A DNA stretch of 64,000 nucleotides, taken from assembly GCF_958298935.1 (NCBI RefSeq), contig NC_084935.1, positions 6,024,001-6,088,000 on the forward strand, read 5' to 3'. The DNA is from Phragmites australis (lineage: Eukaryota > Streptophyta > Magnoliopsida > Poales > Poaceae). Position numbers and translations under genes: made by a program. Below, piece by piece: positions 1 to 10,867 of the stretch (position 1 is its first letter; every line of letters begins with the position of its first letter). The notes under the pieces are model-generated. The model was not told where the DNA came from. It searched no databases and was given only the letters and a program-made list of their open reading frames with translations.

Positions 1-134
1 GTTCGCTTTTCGCTGGTGCTGACCTGCCGCCTCATGACTGCGTGCGTGCGCGTCCGGCACGGCGGGTCAGCGCGTGGATGGATTTGGGCTAATGGGCTGC
101 ATTTATAACAGGCCCATGTAATTGACGTGAAGGG
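1..134. other. Host flank left of the Mutator-like pair
   Basis: No gene can be assigned. The stretch is GC-rich to about 80 and then carries TGGGCT twice and GGCCCA once between about 84 and 118. These are Site II-like motifs seen in promoters of housekeeping plant genes, so a promoter for a gene lying left of the window is possible but unproven. Confidence 0.3.
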
Positions 135-218
135 CCTATATGTGATTTTTTTATATATTTTTTTATTAAAAATTTAAATAAATAGATTTCCCGCAGGAGA
201 ATTTGCAAAACTAGACGA

Positions 219-345
219 CTGCAGCCCTCTGAGAGGGCGGTTAGGCCCTCAGAGGGCGGGTACGGCCTGCCCGCTTGACCGGCTCCCTTACCGCCCCTGA
301 GGGGGCGGGTAGAGACCCTTACCACCCTCTCAGGGGGCGGTAAGG
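219..345. repeat. Subterminal GC-rich palindrome array of element A
   Basis: Several short palindromes built on CCCTCTGAGAGGGCGG and CCGCCCCTGAGGGGGCGG lie in about 130 bp inside the left terminal repeat. The same motifs recur inside the other ends (4629-4690, 4895-5035, 10868-11015). In Mutator and other DNA elements, subterminal repeats are often transposase-binding sites; that role here is inference. Confidence 0.7.
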
Positions 346-819
346 GGCCTCCCTTATAAAACTGCCCAAAAATAGCCAAAAATTCATTAAAATCCGAAAA
401 AAGAAAAAGTTGAGAAGAGAGAGGAGAAGAGAGGAGAGGAGAGGGGAGGAAGAGAGGTCGGCGAAGCCCTGCTGCATTTGGGCCGTGGATTTGAAGAAAA
501 ATTTCGGGTAAGTCTTTTTTTCCTTTTTATTATTGTTACTTAGTGCAGTAGTAGTATATGACATAGGTTTTAGATATTTATGACATAGGGTTTAGAAAAT
601 TGTCAAATTTATTTAGAAAATGGTACGATAGCAGTGCAATGTAGAGTATTATTTTTAGTATATTATTTTTACTATATTAGGGTTGTACCTGTAGACGTAG
701 TAGGTAACAGTATATGATAATTTGCGAACCTAGGATAACATTTAGAAATTATTTTATCCGATAATTAGAAATATAGTTTGTTGTCTTAACATGGGTTATA
801 TTTGCGGGTGTTTACAGGG

Positions 820-1923
820 ATGGCAGATAAACTAATTTTTCAGATATATTATGGTGAGAGTGAAATTAGTTACGGTCCTAACGGTGTAGATCTGTCTGAA
901 TTTCAGTCATGTCATGAAAGGGCTTAGTAAAGCTAATGAGAGGACCATTGTGGGTGTGTGCAAATGGCTCATGCGATTTTTCCAACTGGATCCGCAGCAA
1001 CATGAGCTGAAGTTGAAAGCTGTCATCAGCCGTGCTAGTCATGGATACTTTGGTGAGCTTGTTCCCATCGAAGCCACATCAACTTGGAGGCAGTATATAG
1101 ATATATGTTGTGAATGTGGCTTGCCGCTTGTTTTGTTAGCTGAAGCGTACCTGAAAGATCAAAATGAGGTGAACTCTGCAGAAGCAATAGCAGGATCAAG
1201 TGAAGCAATGGAAGATGAATCAGAGGCGGCTAATGTCGGGTCCAGGGAGGAAGTTGGTGATGTTCCAGAGCTGCAATCGATGGGTGTAGCTGATGAACAC
1301 ATCCCTAGCATCATTGAAAATATGGATTTGGAGGATGAAGAGTTGGAGGAAGGCCTTGCCGATGGGGATTCGTCTGATGAGGAGGGTAATGCTCCAGTTC
1401 CTGCAGAGTGGCGGGATCATGAATTTTCGAAGTTGGTGGTTAGCGAGGCTGACCGGACACCATGGCAGTACCATGAGAACGAGGTGTCACAGGGTGCTAT
1501 GTACCCTACAAAAGAGGCAGTTATTGATGCAGTGAAATTCTGGTCGTTGTCTCTTCGTAGGCAATTCAAGGTTGTTAAATCAAGTAAAAGGGAGTACGAT
1601 GTGAAGTGCTTGGTGCCTCAGTGCCCTTGGCGGGTGCACGCATTCAGAGGAAAATGGGTAGACTACTGGTAATGCTCAATAGTTAAGGAACATAATTGTC
1701 ACATTGAGGAAATAAAGTTCGCCCACCGGAACATGTCTTCTGCTTTCATTGCAAATGTTATGTACGGAGAGATTGTGGACAACCTAAGGTATGAGCCACG
1801 ATCAATAATCCGTGCTATTGAGCAAAAGTTCCAGTACAGAATAAACTATGCGAAGGCATGGAGGGTGAAACAAAAGGCTATTGAGATGAGGTTCGGAACA
1901 TATGAAGATTCATATCACAATTT
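820..1923 (+). pseudogene. MuDR-family transposase N-terminal remnant (element A)
   Basis: This matches the N-terminal half of the transposase in element B. The open stretch 914-1672 carries the acidic linker (E/D-rich, about residues 130-160) and the MuDR DNA-binding region with the C-L-V-P-Q-C-P-W zinc-ligand motif (Cys-Leu-Val-Pro-Gln-Cys) near 1610-1630. The likely start is the ATG at 820, just after a splice acceptor. A small insertion near 910 shifts the frame, so the remaining open frame starts at 914. A TAA at 1670-1672 replaces the Gln codon (CAG) found in B. Homology stops at the Tyr-Glu-Asp-Ser-Tyr-His-Asn-Leu segment near 1923, where the catalytic DDE half has been deleted. It cannot encode an active transposase. 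Confidence 0.85.
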
Positions 1924-2001
1924 AGGTGAGTTTTATGTGAGTTATATTGTTACTGTATTTATTTAACAATGTATTAATGTACATGTCTTTCAAATGCAGA
2001 T

Positions 2002-3328
2002 ATGGCTGACCCTGCGACCCCCAAGCTTTTAGACCCTGCCGTGGACAAGAAGCATCGCAGCTTCTTATCCGCCGAGCACCAGACGGAACTAGGAGTGTTT
2101 CGACCACGGGGCCCTAGAAAGCTGCTGACGATAGACGAGCGATGGAAGCACAGGTACTGTGAAAATTTGATACGACAACGGAGGCATACCCGGTGCATTG
2201 GGACGAGGACGCCGCATTAGCAGTAAGTTATTTTTTGAAGTCAGTAGTCCATATTGAACGAACATAACCGTATATTGTAATTGTTTACTTCTGTTCATAT
2301 CCGCAGGCAGATATCGTTTATGATGTACATAGGGATGCAGCTGCTGCCATGGACCGCGTCCGGCAAGGGCACAACCTAAGTGCGTCGGATGTTACGAGCT
2401 TCATTAAGCAGGTTTTCGACAAGACAACGCGCGCCTTGAAGCTTACCTCCTGCCGATCTACCACAGATGTAGCAGGGGTGCCTCCCAGGTCCAGTGGTGT
2501 CCACGCCAAGTCATCTCGGCCGTCAGACGTGCACCGTCGTTCATCCGTGTCGGCACCCACACGACCCCTTCTACCACATCGTGGAGGCTCGGAGCAACTT
2601 GGTATGAATTATATTTTTGAATAATATTGAACAATATCCTTTACTTATTATTAAACATTCATTAGGTCCGCCTGCACAAGTCTCGATGTAGCCTCGTAGA
2701 TCGAGCCCTGTGCGTCCACCCTCAGGTACTGGCGGCACCCTTCATCCTAGTTTGTAATACTTTCAGCAAAATAAGTTAATATTGTGCTCAAGTTACTTCG
2801 GTGACAAGGCCGGTCCGTCTTCGGCGGCCCCACGCCCAACCTCGCCCGCCACGTACGAGCCATACTACGGCACGACAGCGTGGCCTTCTTCTGCTGCACT
2901 GTCGTACCACGCAGGTACAATTATACAATTTTTACTACTACTTCCAATACCATATTGTTCGTATCTAACGTGATTATTTGTTCGTAGGCCCCTCCAGCCA
3001 GTACACATGGACGCCTACGGAGCCTTCACAGTCCTCCTACCCTAGTCAGGAGGATGAGGCTGGCCTCGACGCCGCATACGACCTCGTCCGTGACTTCTTC
3101 GGGGGCACACCTGACTACGACGTACTTCAGCGGTCCCAGATTTCCAGTGCTCCCCTTCGGATACAGCCCACGCAGGACGAGGCCTCGACACCGGTGGTCC
3201 CTACTAGGCCTACCAAACACGTCAGTCCACCCGACCCCCTCACCTACTCCAGGGATCACGTGAGGGTTAACCAGCGGCATCGGGACCACGATGGGGTGCA
3301 CGGGCGACGGCAACGAGGGAGACAGTAG
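2002..3328 (+). pseudogene. Plant-mobile-domain-like gene remnant (element A)
   Basis: The ATG at 2002 follows a splice acceptor (TGCAG). The first exon reads Met-Ala-Asp-Pro..., with a segment near 2085-2140 (E-L-G-V-F-R-P-R-G-P-R-K-L-L-T-I-D-E-R) that resembles the N-terminus of transposon-borne plant mobile domain (PMD) proteins. The exon then jumps into the C-terminal region (Ala-Tyr-Pro-Val-His-Trp-Asp-Glu-Asp-Ala-Ala, in a shifted frame near 2180-2220). Further exon-like blocks lie at about 2308-2600, 2782-2915 and 2988-3328; they are rich in Ser, Pro, Gln and Thr, and the last ends in TAG at 3326. The PMD core is missing. Assignment to the PMD family is by remembered pattern and is moderate. 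The gene is probably spliced and certainly internally deleted. Confidence 0.6.
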
Positions 3329-3791
3329 TAGCATTTTACATTTTATGTAACTTACATATGCATATTCGCTTCGTGATGTACTCCTATGTATTCAGACACG
3401 TTTACTTTGTATGGTCGACTTAGCATGTCGTAAATGCATTTCGTATTCAGACACGTTCAATGAAGAAGTGACAACACCACTAAACTTTAACCATGACTTG
3501 ACAACACATGCCTCCTGGCGCAGGCTTTAAACAAGACGTGACAACACTACCCAGCTTTTTCCAAACAATAAATGACAACACGGGTACCAATAAATGTGGA
3601 ATCTCTGACCATGAGTAATGACACAACTTTCCCATTCTTCAAGATGGAATCCGATGCTCCTGCCACCAGCTACGCCCCTGCCCTCACTCCTTTCTTCACG
3701 AGCGAATCCAATGCTCCTGCCTCCCCCAACTATAAATAGCCGAACCTCCTTACGTTGAAGCATCACTCATTTCTCATATCTCTCAAGTGCA

Positions 3792-4388
3792 ATATCTTCC
3801 ACAGCTCCATCAAGCCCACCAAAGAAACATTGGGGAACTAACATACCTGAAGGTCTCGAACCACCAATGTGCTTCTGTGGTGACCTTTGTAAGCTCTGCG
3901 AGTCGCAGGATATCTCATACACCTATGGGCTGCGCTTCTTCATGTGTGCCAACTACGACTATGACAAGTCTTGACATGCAACAACTAGTTATCGACCGGT
4001 ACGGTAACAGATATCCGCCTCATCTCTTCCAATTTTGCACCCTCTTTTACTAACCACTCATCTTGTTCCATTTGTTCAGTCCCCTCCACCGCTCTGTGAT
4101 TTTTTTCAGTGGCTCGACAATGAGCAAAATGACTCACAGAAGCAGTGGGTCGACATGAACATGAGGTGGTGAAGGGAAGCGTACGCACGTCGGGAGTACG
4201 AGCAACAGCAAGAGGAACTTCGCCTCAAGCGGGAGGAAGAAGAGCGCATGAGGAAGGCGGCGCACGACCGTACCGTGGCTCAGGCTCGGGAGGCTGAGAG
4301 GGAAAGGAAGCGGGAGAGAGCCCGCCGTGCTAAGGCGGCAGATCCCGATGCCCTCCGAAAGGGAAAGTATCCTAGATGCACTCAGTAG
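3792..4388 (+). pseudogene. GRF-type zinc-finger gene remnant (element A)
   Basis: This is homologous to the minus-strand module at 5374-5970. The first exon (to about 3998, donor GT at 3999) encodes a Cys-Phe-Cys-Gly...Cys...Phe-Phe-Met-Cys-Ala-Asn-Tyr pattern typical of transposon-borne GRF-like zinc fingers. The second exon (from 4080 after TTGTTCAG) encodes a Lys/Arg/Glu-rich probable coiled coil of the REAYARREYEQQQ type. The copy is dead: the start codon is ATA instead of ATG, a small frameshift follows it, and TGA at 4170-4172 replaces an Arg codon. TAG at 4386-4388 is the ancestral stop. Confidence 0.7.
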
Positions 4389-5350
4389 AGAGTACCTAAT
4401 GTAACCCGACATACTTTCCCTCCCTAAGGCATGTTATGATTAGGATCGACACACTAATAAGTAGGTCTTAGTGCGAACCGTACATGCCACATTTGTTTTC
4501 TCATCGTGTCGTCGCGGTTACAGTGTATTTCATAACCTACTCTAAATTTAAATTCTTAATTTCCTTACACCCCTTCCTTTTTATTTCTTCAATTACACAA
4601 AAAATTACATTTTTAGAGGAAAAAAGGCCCTAACCGCCTCCTCAGAGGGCGGTTAGGACCTCTAACCGTCCTCTCAGAGGGCTGCAGGCGCCTAGTTTTT
4701 GCAAATTCTCCTGCGGGGAATCTATTTATTTAAATTTTTAATCAAAAAAATATAAAAATAAAAATAACTCCCTATATAAAAATAACTCCCTATATAGGGA
4801 GTTATTTTTATTTTTATATTTTTTAATTAAAAATTTAAATAAATAGATTTCCCGCAGGAGAATTTGCAAAAACTAGGCGCCTGCAGGCTGCAGCCCTCTG
4901 AGAGGGCGATTAGCTGGGCTAACCGCCCCTCAGAGGACGGCAAGGGGGCTAACCGCCCTCTCAGGGGACAGGTAGGCCCAGAAAGGGCGGTTAGGCCCCT
5001 TGCCGCCCTCTGAGGGGGCGGTAAGGGCTTTTTTCCCCCTAAAAATTGCCAAATTTTGTGTATTTCATAAAATTAAAAAAAGGGCTTTAAAAAAATTTGG
5101 AATTAAAATTTGGAGTAGGTTATGTAATAGTCGGAGAATAAAAAATCAGTAATTAGTACTCGCAGCATATTACGTGGGTATGAGGTGCGAACGACGACAA
5201 ACATAATATTAAACATAGGGTGAAAACATTACATAAGACTGTAACCACGACGACATGACGAGGAAACGAAGGTGGCATGTACGGTTCGCACTAAGACCTA
5301 CTTATTAGTGCGCCGATCCTTATCATAACATATCTTAGGGAGTGAAAGTA
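4389..5350. repeat. Palindromic junction between elements A and B
   Basis: The 3' flank of A and the 3' flank of B face each other here. The central perfect palindrome is AACTCCCTATATAGGGAGTT at 4784-4803 (centre 4793/4794). The arms continue outward as inverted copies of the terminal repeat (TTTAAATAAATAGATTTCCC and its complement) and the GC-rich palindromes, covering roughly 4629-4960. Within the left arm, an 18-bp segment ending AACTCCCTATATA is tandemly duplicated (4766-4778 and 4784-4796). About 10 bp (CCTATATAGG, 4789-4798) separates the two element ends. Confidence 0.85.
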
Positions 5351-5373
5351 TGTCGGGTTACATTAGATACTCT

Positions 5374-5970
5374 CTACTCAGTGCATCTAGGATATTTTTC
5401 CTTTCGGAGGGCATCGGGACTTACCGCCTTAGCACGGCGGGCTCTCTCCCGCTTCCTTGCCCTCTCAGCCTCCCGAGCCTGAGCCACGGTATAGTCGTGC
5501 GCCGTCTTCCTCATGCGCTCTTCTTCCTCCCGCTTGAGGTGAAGTTTCTCTTGCTGTTGCTCGTACTCCCGACGTGCGTACACTTTCCTTCTCCACCTCA
5601 TGTTCATGTCGACCCACTGCTTCTGTTCCGCATTTTTCTCATTGTTGAGCCATTGAATAAAATCACAGAGCGGTGGAGGGGACTGAACAAATAGAACAAG
5701 ATGAGCGGTTAATAAAACAGGGTGCGAAATCGGCAGAGATGAGGCTGATATCTGTTGTTATACCGGTCAATACTCATATGTTGCATGTTGAGGCTTGTCA
5801 TACTCGTAGTTGGCACACATGAAGAAGCGCAGCCCATAGGTGTATGAGATGTCCTGCGACTCGCGGAGCTTGCAAAGGTCACCACAGAAGCACATTGGTG
5901 GTTCGATACCTTGAGGAACAGTAGTCCCCCAATGTTTCTTTGGTAGGCTTGGTGAAGCTGAGGAAGACAT
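5374..5970 (-). pseudogene. GRF-type zinc-finger and coiled-coil gene remnant (element B)
   Basis: The ATG is at 5970. Exon 1 encodes a short Ser-rich leader followed by the GRF-like finger: Pro-Pro-Met-Cys-Phe-Cys-Gly-Asp, then Cys-Lys-Leu, then Phe-Phe-Met-Cys-Ala-Asn-Tyr-Glu-Tyr-Asp. An intron separates it from exon 2 (5682 down to 5374, acceptor TTGTTCAG). Exon 2 starts Pro-Pro-Pro-Leu-Cys-Asp-Phe and runs into a long basic/acidic helix to TGA at 5374-5376. A TGA just before the exon 1 donor (about 5767) truncates the product, so this copy is also broken, although exon 2 is fully open. GRF fingers bind single-stranded nucleic acid in other proteins; the role in this transposon is unknown. 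Confidence 0.7.
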
Positions 5971-6335
5971 TGCACTTGAGAGATCTGAGAAATGAGTGGT
6001 GCATCAACGTAAGGAGGTTCGGCTATTTATGGTTTGAGGGAGGCATGAGCATTGGATTCGCTCTTGAAGAAAGGAGTGAGTGCAGGGGCTCAGATGGTGG
6101 CAGGAGCATTGGATTCCATCTTGAAGAATGAAAAAGTTGTGGCACTGATGATGGTCAGAGATTTCATATTTATTGGTACCTATGTTGTCATTTATTGTTT
6201 GGAAAAATTGTCCAGTGTTGTCACTTCTTGTCTAAAACCTGCGCAAGGAGGCATGTGTTGTCATGTCATGGTTAAATTTCAGTAGTGTGGTCACTTTGTG
6301 ATTAAAGTTACACTCCCAACAGAGTAAGCGAGGTG

Positions 6336-7417
6336 TCACTCATCCTCCTGACTAGGGTAGGAGGACTGTGAAGGCTCTCCTGGCGTCCATGTATACTGGC
6401 TGTAGGGGCCTACGAACAAATAATTATGTTAGATATGAACAATGTGGTATTGGATGTAGTAGTAAAAAATATACAATTGTACCTGCGTGGTATGCCGGTG
6501 CAGTAGAAGAAGGCCATGATGTCGTGCCGTAGTATGGCTCGGACGATGCTGGTGGGGTCGAGCGTGGGGCTGCTGAAGACAGACCGGCCTCATCACTGAA
6601 GTAACCTGTGCACAATATTACCTTAATTTGCTGAATGTATTGAAAACTGGTATGAAGGGGGCGGCCAGTACCTGAGGGTGGATGCACAGGGCTCGGTCTA
6701 CGAGGCTGCGTCGAGGCTTGTGTAGGTGCACCTAATGAAAGTTTAATAATCAATGCAGCAGTAAGTAACGAATATTGTTGAATGTCGTTCGAAATAAAAA
6801 TTCATACCTATTTGCTCCGAGGCTGCATGACATGGTAAAAGGGGTCATGTGGGTGCCAACACCGATGAATGGCGATGCACATCTGACCGCCGAGATGACT
6901 CGGCGTGGACACCACTAGACCTGGGAGGCGTCCCTGCTACATCTGTGGTGGATCGGCAGGAGGTAAACTTTAAGGCGCGCGCGGTCTTGTCGAAAACCCG
7001 CTTGATGAAGCACGCAACATCCGACGCACTGAGGTGCTGCCCTTGCCGGAGGCGGTTCATGGAACCAGCTGCATCCTTATGTACATAATAAATGATATCG
7101 GCCTGCGGATAAGAACAAGAAAAAAATAATTAAAATATACGGTTTTGTTCGTTAAGTATGGACTACTGACTTGAAAGGAAAACTTACCACTAATGCAGCG
7201 TCCTCGTCCGAATGCACCGGGTATGCCTCCGTAGTCGACGCGATGTGGGGCCGGACACCCTCAGGGGTGTAGGTGACCCGTGTGCTTGTACGTGGAACGT
7301 ACCACCGTAGGTAGTCGCTGAAGCTTCGCTCGTTGTAGGGACGGGCCTCCTCCACGACATCCTGTAGCGCTTGGTCCCATGCTTGGGCCCATGCTCGGGG
7401 GTCGTAGGGTCCGCCAT
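6336..7417 (-). pseudogene. Plant-mobile-domain-like gene remnant (element B)
   Basis: The Met-Ala-Asp-Pro start at 7417 is fused out of frame to the C-terminal part of a PMD-like protein. In the neighbouring frame (7152-7472) the sequence reads Trp-Ala-Gln-Ala-Trp ... Tyr-Leu-Arg-Trp-Tyr-Val-Pro-Arg-Thr, the characteristic end of transposon PMD domains. Later blocks match those in element A: Met-Asn-Arg-Leu-Arg-Gln-Gly-Gln at about 7060, and Ser/Pro-rich tails near 6,600-6,490 and 6,410-6,340. A TGA at 6336-6338 ends the last block earlier than in A. The N-terminal segment kept in A is missing here, so the two copies have complementary deletions. Confidence 0.6.
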
Positions 7418-7493
7418 ATCTGCATTTGAAAGACATGTACATTAATGCATTGTTAGATGTAGACACGAACAATATACTTTGAATGCAAATTCT

Positions 7494-10197
7494 CTATACC
7501 ACTATATACAACACTAACACATTGCGACAGTTACCTACAAATGAAGGTTCAAATGCTACAAATCGAGCACAACGCGTCATAATACTCACATATACAACAG
7601 GTGCATCACTAGGTGTATTTTTTGGACAATACTTGTACGTGTGACCTATTTTATTGCACTGACTGCATCGCTTGACCCTAGGGCCAGCCTCGGATTCATC
7701 CATATCGTTGCGAATCCGATGAGTTTGTCTTCGGCCAGGTGCGTTCTTCATCTTTTCCAAATCAGGCACATATATTCTTGCAGGCCCTGTACTACTTGTA
7801 AAAATGTCAACAATGCCGTAACCATACAGTTTATGATTCCAGGTGTTCAGTATTTGATCTTTCATAAAATACTTTGAAACCTATTGCCTGGGAAGCATAT
7901 GGTGCTCCGCACACGCAGCTATGACGTGTGTACAAGGTTTGTGGAGTAATTGTGGCTTCTGGCAACTACAGATGCATATCCCACTCCTTAGCATACACTC
8001 TTGAACATGCCGCTCACGTCTTCCCCCCCTTCGACCCTTATCCCGGCACAGACACTAAACTTGTGCTCCGCAGTCCCCTCTTGATTTGCGTGATGCATGT
8101 GGGCCTTCTTATTGGTATTCTCCATGTACTCACATAGCATCCGTCTGTAAAGCATACGATTGTCCTCCATTACATTCTTAGAAGCTGCATACCAATCAAT
8201 AAAATACTTATAAGTCCCGTGCAAAATGCCTTCTACAATTCCAACTAGTGGTAGGGACCTCATTCCTCGCATGACCCAGTTATAAAGCTCTGCAAGATTT
8301 GTAGTCATTACTCCATATCTTGCACCACCACTGTCGTACAACAGAGCTCATTTTTCATTTGGCTCATTACGTATCCACTGTGAGAAGCTCCTAATAGCTG
8401 AACCTGATCTCCTTACTATGTGCGGAGTATCTGTTGGAAGAGGTCCGAGAGCTATCGGTTCTTCACTGTTAGGTGCAGCCTTCGCTGTTTGTTTTAGAGT
8501 CAATTCAGTCTTGCCCATAGGGCATTGAACTTCCGTTGCTGATTTTGACTGCACAACTTTTTGAAAAACTTCATCAACTCTTTAGTTTTAAACTGTCTGT
8601 AGAAGTTCGCACCCATATAGCGCATGCACCACCTGCTTTTTAGGTTAGGCCACTGTGCTGTTACACCTCGTCGAACACTACCATGTTGTATATCCAGCAA
8701 AGCCTACAACAATCCTGCATGTCTATCATGAATTAGACACACATCTGGTCGGTCAAGAACAATAGCATGTTTGACCCGCTTTAGGAACCAATACCAGCTG
8801 TCCCCGTTCTCACTCTCCACGAAAGCAAACCCTAGTGACAGGACTTGGTTGTTACCGTCGACCCCAATTGCAGACAATATCTGCCCTTTGTACTTCCCAG
8901 TCAGGTATGTTTCATCTAGGCATATGATGGGTCGACAATACCGAAATGCTTTGATAGTTGTGATGAATGCAAAGAAAGCACGCTGCAACACTCTTTTTCC
9001 GCTGTACTCCACATCAGTAGAGGGGTAATGCTTGATATTATAGTAGCTGTCTGGGTTCCTTCCACAAATGGTGACTAATTGATGAGGTAGATTGTGATAT
9101 GAATCTTCATATATTCCGAACCTCATCTCAATAGCCTTTTATTTCGCCCTACATGCCTTCGCATAGTTTATTGTGTACTGTAACCTTTGCTCAATAGTAA
9201 GGATTATTGATCGTGGCTTATACCTTAGGTTGTCCACAATCTCCCTGTACATAATATTTGCAATAAAGGCAGATGACAGGTTCCGATGGGCGAACTCTAT
9301 TTCCTCAATGTGACAATTATGTTCCTTAACTATTGAGCACTGCCAATAGTCTACCCATTTTCCTCTGAATGCGTGCACCCGCCAAGGACACTGCGGCACC
9401 AAACACTTCACATCGTACTCCCTTTTACTGGATTTAACAACCTTGAACTGCCTCCGAAGAGACAACGACCGGAATTTCACTGCATCAATAACTGCCTCCT
9501 TTGTAGGGTACATAGCATCCTGGGACATCTCGTTCTCATGGTACTGCCACGGTGTCCGATCAGCCTTGCTAATCATCAGTTTCGAAAATTCATGATCCCT
9601 CCACTTTGCGGGAACTGGAGCATTACCCTCCTCGTCAGATGAATCCCCATCGGCAAGGCCTTCCTCTAACTCTTCATCCTCCAACTCCATCTCTTCAATG
9701 ATGCTAGGGATGTGCTCCCCTTCATCGGCTACACCCATCGGTTGCAGCTCTTGAATATCACAAACATCTTCTCTGGACCCGACATTAACCTGCTCTGATT
9801 CATCTTCCACTGCCTCACTTTGTCCTGCTACTGCTTCCGCAAAGTTTATCTCAGTTTGATCTTTCAGGTACGCCTCAACTAACAAAACCAGAGGCAGGCC
9901 ACGTTCACAACATATATCTATATACTGCCTCCAAGTTGATGTGGCTTCGATGGGAACAAGCTCACCAAAGTATCCATGACTAGCACGGCTAAGGACAGCT
10001 TTCAGCTTCAGCCCATGTTGCTGCGGATTCAGTTGGAAAAACCGCATGAGCCATTTGCACACACCCACAATGGTCCTCTCATTAGCTTTACTAAGTCCCT
10101 TCATGACATGACGAAATCCAGACAGATCTACACCGTTATGACCGTATCTAATTTCACCCTCACCATAATATATCTGAAAAATTAGTTTATCTGCCAT
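7494..10197 (-). pseudogene. MuDR-family (MULE) transposase, near full-length but disabled
   Basis: The start ATG is at 10197, just after the splice acceptor. Domains in order: an N-terminal region, an acidic linker, a MuDR DNA-binding region with Cys-Leu-Val-Pro-Gln-Cys-Pro-Trp near 9,390, and the MULE transposase core (Leu-Asp-Glu-Thr-Tyr-Leu-Thr-Gly-Lys-Tyr at about 8,910, His-Asp-Arg-His-Ala at about 8,720). Further on come Leu-Tyr-Asp-Ser-Gly-Gly-Ala-Arg-Tyr-Gly near 8,330, a SWIM zinc finger (Cys-Ile-Cys-Ser-Cys ... Cys-Thr-His-Val) near 7,930-7,985, and a zinc knuckle (Cys-Ser-Gln-Cys ... Gly-His-Thr-Tyr-Lys-Tyr-Cys) near 7,640-7,680. Lesions are TAA at 9139 (Gln in copy A), TAG at 8704, TGA at 8348 (expected Trp) and TAG at 7881, plus frameshifts between about 8,554 and 8,500 and near 8,040. 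It was a full transposase once and cannot make one now. Confidence 0.88.
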
Positions 10198-10867
10198 CCC
10201 TGGAAACACCCGCAAACATAACCAATATTAAGACCGACAAACTATATTTCTAATTATTAAATAAAATAATTTACCGACACCGATTCATACATAACAATAG
10301 ATTTTCAATAATAGTCCTAACCAAACTAACCTATAAATATCACTATACAATCTATATTTACTACCTATTGTATCGTGTGCAAATTAAACGCTACTATTTT
10401 TTAAATGCTACATCCTAGGTTCGCAAATTATCATATAGTGCTACCTCCTATGTCGCACATTACAACCCTACAATTATTATTCTATAAAATCTACATTTGC
10501 AAACCTAATATAGTAAAAATAATATTCTATATTTCACTGTTATCATACAATGTTCTAAGTAAATTTGAGAATTTCCTACTAAACATAGAATTTTCTAAAC
10601 CCTAGATCATACATGTCTAAAACCTATGTCATATACTACTACTGCACTAATTAACAACAATAAAAAGAAAAAAAAAAGTACTTACCCGAAAATGATCTTC
10701 AAATCCGCGGCTCAAATGCACCAGGGCTTCGCCGGACTCTCTTCCTCCCCTCTCATCTCCTTTCTTCTCCTCTCTCTTCATAATTTTTTCTTTTTTCCTG
10801 AATAAAATAGGATTTTAGGCTAATTTTAGCCCCTTTTATAGAAGAGACCGGAGAGGGTGGAGGCCGA

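Larger units (their letters stand above)
144..4788 (+). mobile_element. Mutator-like element A, internally deleted
   Basis: The element is bounded by AT-rich terminal inverted repeats. The left begins about 144 and runs into TTTAAATAAATAGATTTCCC. The right is the reverse complement ending AACTC at 4788. A possible degenerate 9-bp target duplication is CCTATATgt (135-143) and CCTATATag (4789-4797). Just inside each end are GC-rich palindromic blocks of the CCCTCTGAGAGGGCGG type. A probable untranslated first exon ends near 510 at a GTAAGT donor, and an acceptor lies just before the transposase ATG at 820. Gene order is transposase, plant-mobile-domain-like gene, GRF zinc-finger gene, all on +. 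Compared with element B, about 1.6 kb of the transposase 3' part is missing. Mutator assignment rests on the transposase homology and the roughly 9-bp duplication; exact ends are inferred. Confidence 0.75.

Noticed and set aside
89..564. Minus-strand open frames near the left end
   Set aside because: They lie in the terminal repeat, GC-rich palindromes and probable 5' leader of element A; their translations are low-complexity Ser/Leu/Phe-rich and have no homology pattern.
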